Source: Bacteroidales bacterium UBA3663 (GTDB lineage Bacteria > Bacteroidota > Bacteroidia > Bacteroidales > UBA3663). From it: 19,721 nucleotides of DNA. Below are positions 8,587 to 15,911 of this stretch, piece by piece. The notes beneath the pieces were generated by a model. That model saw only the letters and a program-made list of their open reading frames with translations. It searched no databases and was not told the DNA's origin. Each line of letters begins with the position of its first letter. Position 1 is the stretch's first letter. The translations under genes were made by a program, and so were the position numbers. The DNA is taken from NCBI GenBank assembly GCA_002373755.1, contig DFJU01000031.1, positions 1 to 19,721 on the forward strand. Direction: 5' to 3'.

Positions 8587-9468
8587 TCATAGTCGCGGGA
8601 TGGACGATGCGGCACGTTGGTCACGGTATTGCTGCGGCGTGGCGTGGGCATATTTCTTGAAGATTTTGATGAAATACGACATATCATCGTAGCCCAAATC
8701 GTGGGCAATCTGCTTCAACGGCATGTCGGTGGAGAGGAGCAGCAACTCGGCACGCTCCATCTTCCTGTCGGTGACATAGACATTGGGCGTAACTCCAGTC
8801 TGCTTGCGAAACAGCCGGATGAAATGATCCTTCGTCAAGAAAACCTGCTCGCTCAACGTGCCCACATCGATAGGTTCGCTCAAATGGTGACGGATGTACT
8901 TCAGCGTCTTGCGGATGCGGCTGTCGGTGGCCTGCTCTTTCGGCTTCGCGCGACGCAGGAATCGGGCACCGAAAACATAGAGGATGCCGCGCGACTCCAA
9001 CCGGTCGGGAAACGAGCGGTTCAAACTGACCTGTATGTTCGAGAAAAGCGAGCTCTGGTTGTCGTACGACTGCGGGTTCGACTGCGGCAGACGCATCTGC
9101 GGATTCAGTTCCAACAGCCGCTTCATCAGACCCGCATCCTCGGGAAATTCCTCCACCTCGAAGGGGAAATCCATGTCGTCGAAGATGTTGGAATCGAAGT
9201 TGGGGTCTTCGTAGATATGCACGTAGTAATGGTCGAAAACCGAGGTGCAGATGTCGCTGTGCAGCGTGTTGGGCGGAATGAGATACAGATGATGCGGCGT
9301 GAGCGTGTGTACTCCGTCGGGCATGACCACCTGCGCCGAGCCTTCGGTCACGTAGTAAAGCCGCGCGAACGGGCTCTTCACGTCTTTCCAGTTCCAGTCC
9401 CCGTCGTGATGGCAATAGCCGACATTGAGCATCACCAGATGCAGGTCGTTGATGGTGTAATCTCTCAT
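8587..9468 (-). CDS. AraC family transcriptional regulator
   Basis: A 293-residue sugar-type AraC regulator. Residues about 20-90 form a cupin-like effector domain (YYVTEGSAQVVMP, HHLYLIPPNTLH). Residues about 183-287 form the double helix-turn-helix domain: first recognition unit DVGTLSEQVFLTKDHFIRLF, then LKQIAHDLGYDDMSYFIKIFKK, the family signature, and a final TPQQYRDQR. It is transcribed away from the PL11 gene across a 195-bp gap holding opposed promoters and a direct repeat. It is therefore the obvious candidate activator of the rhamnogalacturonan genes, with a pectin sugar such as rhamnose or an unsaturated oligosaccharide as possible effector (inference). Most polysaccharide loci in Bacteroidota use other regulator types, so an AraC local regulator is of note. 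Confidence 0.94.
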   Translation of the reverse strand: MRDYTINDLHLVMLNVGYCHHDGDWNWKDVKSPFARLYYVTEGSAQVVMPDGVHTLTPHHLYLIPPNTLHSDICTSVFDHYYVHIYEDPNFDSNIFDDMDFPFEVEEFPEDAGLMKRLLELNPQMRLPQSNPQSYDNQSSLFSNIQVSLNRSFPDRLESRGILYVFGARFLRRAKPKEQATDSRIRKTLKYIRHHLSEPIDVGTLSEQVFLTKDHFIRLFRKQTGVTPNVYVTDRKMERAELLLLSTDMPLKQIAHDLGYDDMSYFIKIFKKYAHATPQQYRDQRAASSIPRL

Positions 9469-9508
9469 TGATGGCAGATATATTGAGTTGGGTTCAACAA
9501 TGACGGCA

Positions 9509-9539
9509 CAAAACTAATAATTCCCGCTTAAAATACAAT
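9509..9539 (-). promoter_or_regulatory. Promoter of the AraC gene (Bacteroidota type)
   Basis: On the - strand, TAGTTTTG (complement of 9509-9516) matches the TAnnTTTG -7 element. ATTG (complement of 9536-9539) sits 19 bases upstream as a -33 element, one base off TTTG. Transcription would begin near 9502, giving a leader of about 33 bases before the start codon at 9468. Confidence 0.6.
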
Positions 9540-9560
9540 ATGCCAATAGTATAAAAATGT

Positions 9561-9588
9561 CATTTAGTTGAAGAATATCGACATTTAG
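9561..9588 (+). promoter_or_regulatory. Candidate AraC operator: direct repeat CATTTAG x2, 21 bp apart
   Basis: CATTTAG occurs at 9561-9567 and again at 9582-9588, in the same orientation and exactly 21 bp (two helical turns) apart. The wider words are TGTCATTTAGTTG and CGACATTTAGACG. Directly repeated half-sites at this spacing are typical for AraC-family dimers. The second copy ends 11 bases before the -33 element of the PL11 promoter, a usual activator position. Confidence 0.55.
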
Positions 9589-9599
9589 ACGCACAAGAC

Positions 9600-9630
9600 A
9601 TTGTTATACAAAATGCATTATATAAATTTG
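9600..9630 (+). promoter_or_regulatory. Promoter of the PL11-rhaM operon (Bacteroidota type)
   Basis: TAAATTTG at 9623-9630 matches TAnnTTTG, with ATTG at 9600-9603 placed 19 bases upstream as the -33 element. The transcript would start near 9637, leaving a leader of about 27 bases before the ATG at 9664. This argues against the more upstream TTG (9601) as the translation start of the lyase. Confidence 0.68.
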
Positions 9631-9663
9631 CCGACAAAACAGAAACACACAAAAAACAAAACA

Positions 9664-11670
9664 ATGACGAAGAATCTTACCATCACCATGACCTTCCTGC
9701 TCTGCGCGGCCACAGCCTTGGCGGAAACAGGAAAACAACGCGGCCTCTGGGCTTGCAAGACACAGAACAACAGCAACGTATTCGTAAGCTGGCGCATGAG
9801 GGCGACTGACAACCCTTGGCGCACGACCTACAAGCTCTACGCTAACGACAAACTGGTGAAAACGCTCACCGACCGCACGAACACGCTGTTGGGCTACAGC
9901 ACCGCGAAAGCCACGTTCCGGCTGGAGGTGCTCGACGGAGAGGGGAACATCATCGACACGCAGGAGGGCGTGACATGCGACGGAAACTTGTTTCACCACA
10001 TCAAACTGGAATATCCCGGCGACTATACAATGCCCGACGGCACAGTCGTGACCTACACGCCCAACGACTGCTCAGCCTACGACATGGACGGCGACGGCGA
10101 GCAGGAAATCATCATGAAGTGGGATCCATCGAACACAACCTCGATATGCACGCCCACCGGACCGCAGCTCATTGACTGCTACAAACTGGACGGCACGCGG
10201 CTGTGGCGCATCGACCTCGGCCCGAACGTCATCGCTGGCTGCCGCGTCACCTTCCTGTGCTACGACTTCGACGGCGACGGCAAGGGCGAACTCATCACCA
10301 AGACCGCACAAGGCACCAAGGACGGCGCGGGCGAACTGCTGTCGAAGGGCGTGGCCGAAGGTGCCGACCACACGAAGTCGTCAATCAATGCATCGGGCGT
10401 CATCACCAGCAGCGGCAAGGAGTGGGTCACCTGCTTCGACGGCGTGACAGGCAAAGAACTCTACACGACCGACTATTGGCCGTTGTTCAGCATACGCAGC
10501 AACTGGGCGGACGACGGCAAGACCGACGGTGCGGCCTACGGGCATCGCGGAAACTGGTTCAAGGGCTGCGTGGCCTTCCTCGACGTGGATGGCAAACCAA
10601 CCCCATGCGCAGTCACCGTGCGCGGCATCTATACCTACAGCTACGCGGCCGCCTACACTTGGGACGGCACACAGCTGAGCGTCCTCTGGAAACACACATC
10701 GGACAAGAAAGGCCAAGGCATCTATGCCCAAGGGGCACACAGCCTGACCGTGGGCGACCTTGACGGCGACGGCTTCGACGAGGTAATGGTGGGTGCGGCC
10801 GCCCTCGACCACGACGGCACGCTGCTGTGGCGCACCGGCCTCGGACACGGCGATGCCACCCATCTGGGCGACTTCGACCCCGACAACGAAGGCATGGAGG
10901 TCTTTATGATCACCGAAGAGGCATCCGCCGCCTACGATGCTGCACTGCTTGACGCCAAGACGGGCAATGTGCTGTTTGGCATCACGCAGACGGGCGGCGA
11001 CACAGGACGCGGGCTCATCCTCGACTGCGATGCCACGCACGACGGCGCCGAGTTCATAGAAATGGCCGAGACGAACCTAATGACCTGCAAGGGCGAGGCC
11101 ATCGCGCCATGGAAGGCCGGTGCCATCACAAGCGCCTCCATCAACTACGCGATTTATTGGGACGGCGACCTGCTACGCGAATATCACGACCGCAGCCACG
11201 TGGACAAATGGAACAGCAAAAACAGCACTTGGGACCGCACCATGACGCTCTACAACTTCGGCTACGGCGCCAACACCATCAACTCGACGAAGTACAACTG
11301 CAACCTGCAATGCGACCTCTACGGCGACTGGCGCGAGGAGGCCGTCTATTGGGCGAAGAACGGCGACGACTTCTACCTCACCATCTTCACCACGACCACC
11401 GAGAGCGCGTACAAGCTGCCCTGGCTGCGCGATGATCACACCTACGACCTCGCCATCGCCTGGCAGAACTGCGGCTACAACCAGCCTCCGCATCTGGGCT
11501 ACAGTCCCGTGGAGTACTACAAGGAGATTGCGAAGGGTGAACCATCGGGCATCATCACCATCAAGAATGACAACGTGAAGGCCGATGCTCCTGCACGCGA
11601 CCTCTGGGGACGCAATGCGGACGGCCGAAAAGGGCTTTACATCGTCGGCAACAAGATAATCCTGCAATGA
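9664..11670 (+). CDS. Rhamnogalacturonan lyase, PL11 family
   Basis: Cuts the alpha-1,4 bond between rhamnose and galacturonic acid in the rhamnogalacturonan I backbone by beta-elimination, as in B. subtilis YesW/YesX. From the ATG at 9664 the protein has 668 residues and a clear signal peptide (1-20, ALA). A beta-sandwich (about 25-110) precedes the eight-bladed propeller. Calcium-binding DxDGDG loops appear at 140-145 (DMDGDG), 201-206 (DFDGDG) and 365-370 (DLDGDG), as expected for this calcium-dependent family. Family signatures near the end include DLYGDWREEAVYW and YDLAIAWQNCGYNQPPHLGY. The last residues (DLWGRNADGRKGLYIVGNKI) resemble the conserved C-terminal tail of many secreted Bacteroidales proteins. 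A 3-bp gap separates it from rhaM. Confidence 0.95.
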   Translation: MTKNLTITMTFLLCAATALAETGKQRGLWACKTQNNSNVFVSWRMRATDNPWRTTYKLYANDKLVKTLTDRTNTLLGYSTAKATFRLEVLDGEGNIIDTQEGVTCDGNLFHHIKLEYPGDYTMPDGTVVTYTPNDCSAYDMDGDGEQEIIMKWDPSNTTSICTPTGPQLIDCYKLDGTRLWRIDLGPNVIAGCRVTFLCYDFDGDGKGELITKTAQGTKDGAGELLSKGVAEGADHTKSSINASGVITSSGKEWVTCFDGVTGKELYTTDYWPLFSIRSNWADDGKTDGAAYGHRGNWFKGCVAFLDVDGKPTPCAVTVRGIYTYSYAAAYTWDGTQLSVLWKHTSDKKGQGIYAQGAHSLTVGDLDGDGFDEVMVGAAALDHDGTLLWRTGLGHGDATHLGDFDPDNEGMEVFMITEEASAAYDAALLDAKTGNVLFGITQTGGDTGRGLILDCDATHDGAEFIEMAETNLMTCKGEAIAPWKAGAITSASINYAIYWDGDLLREYHDRSHVDKWNSKNSTWDRTMTLYNFGYGANTINSTKYNCNLQCDLYGDWREEAVYWAKNGDDFYLTIFTTTTESAYKLPWLRDDHTYDLAIAWQNCGYNQPPHLGYSPVEYYKEIAKGEPSGIITIKNDNVKADAPARDLWGRNADGRKGLYIVGNKIILQ

Positions 11671-11673
11671 CTT

Positions 11674-12054
11674 ATGGCTCAAGGATATGAGCAACGCCAA
11701 TCGGCCGTCCCGACCAAACGTTATGTGCAGTATCTGGAAATCAGCGACGACCCTGCCCTGTTGGCCGAATACCGAAAATGGCACTCCGAGGCATACCATT
11801 GGAAGGAAATCCGCGACGGCATACGCGCCGTGGGCATCCTCGAGATGGAAATCTACCTCACGGGCAACCACCTCACCATGATTGTCGATGCGCCCGCCGA
11901 TTTCGACCGGCAGAAGGCCATGAACCAATTGGCCGACCAGCCACGGCAGGCCGAGTGGGAAGCCTTTGTCGCCAAGTTCCAGAACTGTGCGGCCGATGCC
12001 CGGAGCGACGAAAAATGGACGCCGATGGAGCGCATCTTCCGGCTATATGAATAA
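11674..12054 (+). CDS. rhaM: L-rhamnose mutarotase (RhaM family)
   Basis: Interconverts alpha- and beta-L-rhamnose in the cytoplasm, feeding the isomerase step of rhamnose use. The 126 residues include the short RhaM fold: KRYVQYLEIS at the start, YRKWHSEAYHWKEIRD (33-48) with Tyr33, His37 and Trp43 at the catalytic region, GILEMEIYL and the LTMIVDAPADFD strand. The C-terminal KWTPMERIFRLYE is typical. The N-terminal 15 residues (MAQGYEQRQSAVPTK) are longer than in E. coli RhaM, so an alternative start cannot be ruled out, although no later in-frame ATG precedes the core. It is 3 bp after the lyase gene, so the two are almost certainly one transcript. This links lyase products to rhamnose catabolism. 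Confidence 0.92.
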   Translation: MAQGYEQRQSAVPTKRYVQYLEISDDPALLAEYRKWHSEAYHWKEIRDGIRAVGILEMEIYLTGNHLTMIVDAPADFDRQKAMNQLADQPRQAEWEAFVAKFQNCAADARSDEKWTPMERIFRLYE

Positions 12055-12286
12055 AAACAAAGGGAACTTCTGAAAATTGTCATATTGGACGTGAGCGAAA
12101 CACCAAATTCTTTCATCTTGTTGATTATTGAGCATCTTCATCTGGTTAGTCTCATGTCGATTAAATTCATGTTGTGTTATTTTTTTGACGTTTTTTTCAT
12201 GGTATAGAGGTGAATTTTTCTACATTCGTCCTTTACAAACGTTCAAGATGACAATTTTTAGGACGTACCCCAAAAACAAAATAGTT
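12055..12286 (+). other. AT-rich intergenic gap between rhaM and the SGNH-GH29 gene (232 bp)
   Basis: No gene is apparent. T-rich runs lie at 12180-12198. An 11-base inverted repeat (AAAATTGTCAT at 12073-12083, ATGACAATTTT at 12248-12258) spans 164 bases. I see no exact TAnnTTTG. The nearest match is TACATTCG (12221-12228), without a good -33 element, so whether the next gene has its own promoter is unclear. The TGTCAT word also occurs in the putative AraC operator. Confidence 0.35.
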
Positions 12287-14503
12287 ATGAAAAAGACAAC
12301 ATTGCTCATCAGTCTTCTCTTTGCTGCATCGGCATTTTCAATGTCGGCCAATGCCCGCCGCGTGCTCTTCATCGGCGACTCGGTGACCGACGGCGGTTGG
12401 GGACGCAGCGGTGGCTCCATGAAACCCGCCAGCGAACGCAACCAGACCGACCAGAACCACCTCTACGGCCACAGCTACATGATGCTGTGCGCCGCCCACT
12501 ACCAGAGCGAGCGCCCCGATGCCGATGTCGAGTTCCTGAACCGTGGCATCAGCGGCGACGACCTTGCCCGACTGGAAGTCCGTTGGGAGGACGATGCCGT
12601 CAGCCTGCACCCCGACGTGCTTTCGCTACTGGTGGGCACCAACGACGTGCATTACTACCTGCAAGCCAACGACGGCCAGTCCTTCGACTTCGCCGCGTGG
12701 GAAAAGCGCTACCGCACGCTGCTGAATCGCGTAGTGACGGACAATCCCGAAGTTGACTTGGTGCTAGGCACGCCATTCGTGGCCAAGGTCGGCAAAATAG
12801 GTTCGGCCGATGACTATGCCCTGCGCGACAGCCTCATCGGACGCCTCGACAGCATCGTCTGCCACATCGCCCGCGACTACAAAGCCACGCTGCTGCGCTA
12901 CGACCTGCTGTTCGCCGACCTCACAGCCACGAACCCTCAGCACTGGATCTGGGACGGCATCCACCCCACCGCCGCCGGACATCAGCGCATGGCCGACCTG
13001 TGGGTCAGGAAGTGCGACGAGGGCGACCTGCTGACAGCTCCGCGTGGCCGACGTGTCACCATCGCCGTGAGCCGAGAGGAGCTGGAACGCTGTCCCGGCG
13101 GACCATTCGAGGCCGATTGGCAGTCATTGGTCAACGGATACGAAGTGCCAGAATGGTTCAAGGATGCCAAGTTCGGCATATTCATCCATTGGGGACTGTA
13201 TTCCGTGCCAGCAGCGGGCAGCGAATGGTATCCGAAGCACATGTACAATGCCATGAGCGGCGACCATCGGCAAAAATGGGGCAAACAGCATGAGTTCGGC
13301 TACAAGGACTTCATCCCGCTCTTCAAGGCCGAGAAGTTCGACGCGGCGGAGTGGGCGCAGCTGTTCCGCGAGGCCGGCGCACGCTACGTGATTCCTACGG
13401 CCGAGCATCACGACGGCTTTGCCATGTACGACAGCCGTCTGACGCATTGGGACGCCAAAGAGATGGGTCCCTGCCGCGATGTCATCGGTGAATTGGCCGA
13501 GGCTGTGCGCCACGAGGGCTTGAAGTTCGGCGTGTCGAACCACCGCATCGAGAACTGGGATTTCATGTATCCGCTCAAGCTGTCGCTCGACTCGACCGAC
13601 CTCTATAGGCCAGAATACGCAGGTCTGTACGGCCCGCCGCAGAAGCCCACCGAGCAGTCGGGCATGGGTCCAAAGGCCAAAGCCGCAGCCAAGGCCGGCG
13701 TCACCGAGGCCGACATCGACGAAACGGCCTTGGAGGGTCGCCATCCGCAGAGCGACGCCTTCCTGAACGAGTGGGAGATGCGCGTGCATGAAATCATCGA
13801 CAAATATCAGCCCGACCTTTTCTTCTTCGACAACGGCATCAACTACCGCACGCTCGACCCGTGGAAACTGCGCATCGCCCGCTACTACTACAACAGTGCC
13901 CACCAGTGGGGCAAACAGGTGAGCCTCCAGTCGAAAAGCACGGCCTACCTCGCCGGCAGCATCAAGGATTTTGAACGAATGTCGCGCGCGCCCAAGCAGA
14001 TCACCAACTTCTACTGGCAGGTGGATGACCCCATCGGCCACAAGTTCGGCTACGTTGAGGGACTGCGCCTACAGAAACCCGAAGGCATTATCCGTAGCCT
14101 GGTGGAGAACATCTCGAAGAACGGCAACCTCTGCCTCAACGTCTCGCCCAAAAGCGACGGCACCATCCCCGACGACCAGCAGCAGGTGCTACGTGCCGTC
14201 GGCCAATGGCTCAAAGTGAACGGAGAGGGCGTTTATGGCAGCCGCACGTGGAAGGTCTTCGGCGAAAGGAATGTCCGCTACACCATCAAGGGCGACACGC
14301 TCTACGCCTTCGTGCTCCGCTGGGACGGCCAACCGTTCACCATCAGTAGCATCGGCCGCAACCAGATTGTTTTCGTCGAAAGCCTTTTGGACGGCAAGAA
14401 GGTGAAAACGACCGCTGTGGCCGATGGCATACGCATCGAGGCCAATGGCAATGCGACCGATGCCGCCGCGTGCTTCCGAATAAAACTAAAACCCGAGAAA
14501 TAA
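12287..14503 (+). CDS. SGNH/GDSL esterase fused to GH29 alpha-L-fucosidase
   Basis: A secreted two-domain enzyme of 738 residues. The start at 12287 gives a signal peptide (MKKTTLLISLLFAASAFS); an upstream in-frame ATG at 12128 gives a poor one. Residues 25-245 are an SGNH hydrolase: GDS with Ser32, a Gly near 87-90, GTND with Asn119, and the DGIH segment with Asp223/His226. Residues about 275-735 are a GH29 barrel and C-terminal domain: KFGIFIHWGLYS, EHHDGF (373-378), PDLFFFDNG with probable nucleophile Asp515, and NGNLCLNVSPKSDG (612-625). GH29 enzymes remove alpha-L-fucose by retention. A Lys/Ala-rich insertion (about 451-490) precedes the nucleophile strand. The esterase may clear acetyl groups that block the fucosidase (inference). 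The BNR-4 gene follows 10 bp later. Confidence 0.92.
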   Translation: MKKTTLLISLLFAASAFSMSANARRVLFIGDSVTDGGWGRSGGSMKPASERNQTDQNHLYGHSYMMLCAAHYQSERPDADVEFLNRGISGDDLARLEVRWEDDAVSLHPDVLSLLVGTNDVHYYLQANDGQSFDFAAWEKRYRTLLNRVVTDNPEVDLVLGTPFVAKVGKIGSADDYALRDSLIGRLDSIVCHIARDYKATLLRYDLLFADLTATNPQHWIWDGIHPTAAGHQRMADLWVRKCDEGDLLTAPRGRRVTIAVSREELERCPGGPFEADWQSLVNGYEVPEWFKDAKFGIFIHWGLYSVPAAGSEWYPKHMYNAMSGDHRQKWGKQHEFGYKDFIPLFKAEKFDAAEWAQLFREAGARYVIPTAEHHDGFAMYDSRLTHWDAKEMGPCRDVIGELAEAVRHEGLKFGVSNHRIENWDFMYPLKLSLDSTDLYRPEYAGLYGPPQKPTEQSGMGPKAKAAAKAGVTEADIDETALEGRHPQSDAFLNEWEMRVHEIIDKYQPDLFFFDNGINYRTLDPWKLRIARYYYNSAHQWGKQVSLQSKSTAYLAGSIKDFERMSRAPKQITNFYWQVDDPIGHKFGYVEGLRLQKPEGIIRSLVENISKNGNLCLNVSPKSDGTIPDDQQQVLRAVGQWLKVNGEGVYGSRTWKVFGERNVRYTIKGDTLYAFVLRWDGQPFTISSIGRNQIVFVESLLDGKKVKTTAVADGIRIEANGNATDAAACFRIKLKPEK

Positions 14504-14513
14504 AAGGCCGTCA

Positions 14514-15824
14514 ATGAATTACACGAAATATATTTTCGCGGCAATAGCGCTATGCCTTGTCACAAGCTGCGCCTCGCCCAAAGAGGACTACCAGCCCGAA
14601 TGTCGTCTTGTGGAGGTAGGCAAAGGCTACAGCCAGACAGCAGTGAACACGGCGGTCTTCCGAGCCAACTCGTTGGTCACACACGGCGACGAGCAATACA
14701 TCTGCTATTATGACGCCGAGGGATACGTGACGCTGGGCAAACGCAAGCTTGGCAGCACCGAGTGGCAGATTCTGCGCTCGCAATACAAGGGCAATGTGAC
14801 CGACGGACACAACACTATCAGCATGATGGTGGACGGCGACGGCTTCGTGCATGTGTCGTTCGACCACCACGGCAACCCGCTGAACTACTGCCGCAACATC
14901 GCGCCAGGTTCACTCACGTTGGGCGACGAGGAGGCGATGACAGGCGTGGATGAGGCCGATGTGACCTACCCGGAGTTCTACACGCTGCAAGGCGGCGACC
15001 TGCTGTTCGCATATCGTTCGGGAGCATCGGGCCGAGGCAACCTCGTGATGAACCGCTATGACCTAAAGACGAAATCGTGGACGCGCGTGCAGGACGTGCT
15101 CATTGACGGCGAGAACGAACGCAACGCCTACTGGCAGCTGTACGTTGACGGACGCGGCGTGATTCACCTCTCGTGGGTGTGGCGCGAGACGTGGTTGGTG
15201 GAGACGAACCACGATCTGTGCTATGCCAAGTCGGAGGACGGCGGCAAGACGTGGCTGAAATCCACGGGCGAGCACTACGACCTGCCCATACGCCTCGGCA
15301 ATGCCGAGTTTGCCTGCCGCATTCCGCAAGGCTCGGAACTGATAAACCAGACGAGCATGAGCACCGACGAGATGGGACATCCCTACATCGCCACCTACTG
15401 GCGGTCGGAGGGCGACAGCGTGCCACAGTACCGACTGGTGTGGAACGACGGCAACGGTTGGCAATGTGCGCAGGTTTCTGACCGACGGACACCGTTCTCC
15501 CTGTCAGGCGGCGGCACGAAGATGATTCCCATAGCACGGCCGCGCATCGTGACCGACGGACAGCGGGCATGGTACATCGTGCGCGACGAGGAGCACGGCA
15601 GCAAGGTGTCGGTCTATTACACCGACGACATCCGACAACCGCCCAACTGGACGCTACGCGACCTTACCGATTTCCCTGTCCACGCATGGGAGCCGTCATA
15701 CGACACCGAACTGTGGAAAAAGAGCAACCTGCTGCATCTTTTTGTGCAGGACACCCGTCAAGGCGACGGCGAGCGCACCGTGGTGTCCGATCCGCAGATG
15801 GTTTATGTGTTGGAAGTGAAGTGA
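14514..15824 (+). CDS. BNR-4 repeat beta-propeller lipoprotein, possible glycosidase or lyase
   Basis: A 436-residue lipoprotein: signal peptide with lipobox VTSC (Cys19), so likely anchored in the outer membrane. The rest reads as the seven-bladed BNR-4 propeller, with NTAVFRANSLV at the first blade and DGHNTISMMVDGDGFVHVSF followed by DHHG (97-120), the hallmark of this family, and ARPRIVTDG later. This fold is shared by PL24, PL25, PL27 polysaccharide lyases and GH145 glycosidases. Several of these act at rhamnose-glucuronic acid bonds and use a His in this region. Whether this protein is catalytic is not shown by sequence alone. The gene is 10 bp after SGNH-GH29 and precedes a strong hairpin, so it is the last gene of its operon. 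Confidence 0.85.
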   Translation: MNYTKYIFAAIALCLVTSCASPKEDYQPECRLVEVGKGYSQTAVNTAVFRANSLVTHGDEQYICYYDAEGYVTLGKRKLGSTEWQILRSQYKGNVTDGHNTISMMVDGDGFVHVSFDHHGNPLNYCRNIAPGSLTLGDEEAMTGVDEADVTYPEFYTLQGGDLLFAYRSGASGRGNLVMNRYDLKTKSWTRVQDVLIDGENERNAYWQLYVDGRGVIHLSWVWRETWLVETNHDLCYAKSEDGGKTWLKSTGEHYDLPIRLGNAEFACRIPQGSELINQTSMSTDEMGHPYIATYWRSEGDSVPQYRLVWNDGNGWQCAQVSDRRTPFSLSGGGTKMIPIARPRIVTDGQRAWYIVRDEEHGSKVSVYYTDDIRQPPNWTLRDLTDFPVHAWEPSYDTELWKKSNLLHLFVQDTRQGDGERTVVSDPQMVYVLEVK

Positions 15825-15845
15825 AATCCCCATAACTGGGCAAAA

Positions 15846-15895
15846 ATGAAGAGTCCCCCGAATGTCCTTTCTCTGACATTCGGGGGACTCTTCAT
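15846..15895. terminator. Strong hairpin terminator between BNR-4 and TonB genes
   Basis: A perfect 21-bp stem (15846-15866 with 15875-15895, core GTCCCCCGAATGTC) and an 8-base loop. On the - strand the stem is followed at once by a T5 run (complement of 15841-15845), so it is a classic intrinsic terminator for the TonB gene. It lies 21 bases after the BNR-4 stop and can end that transcript too. Confidence 0.85.
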
Positions 15896-15911
15896 AACGT
15901 CTGCGTCAAAA

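Noticed and set aside
8617..9471. A 284-codon + strand frame antisense to the AraC regulator
   Set aside because: The - strand frame carries a full cupin domain and two helix-turn-helix motifs; the opposite frame is a shadow.
9601..9663. N-terminal extension of the PL11 lyase from the TTG at 9601
   Set aside because: It overlaps the predicted promoter (9600-9630) and would bury the signal peptide. The ATG at 9664 explains both.
12128..12286. N-terminal extension of the SGNH-GH29 protein from the ATG at 12128
   Set aside because: The extra 53 residues are Phe/Cys-rich with no conserved pattern, the DNA is AT-rich like an intergenic gap, and a standard signal peptide starts at 12287.
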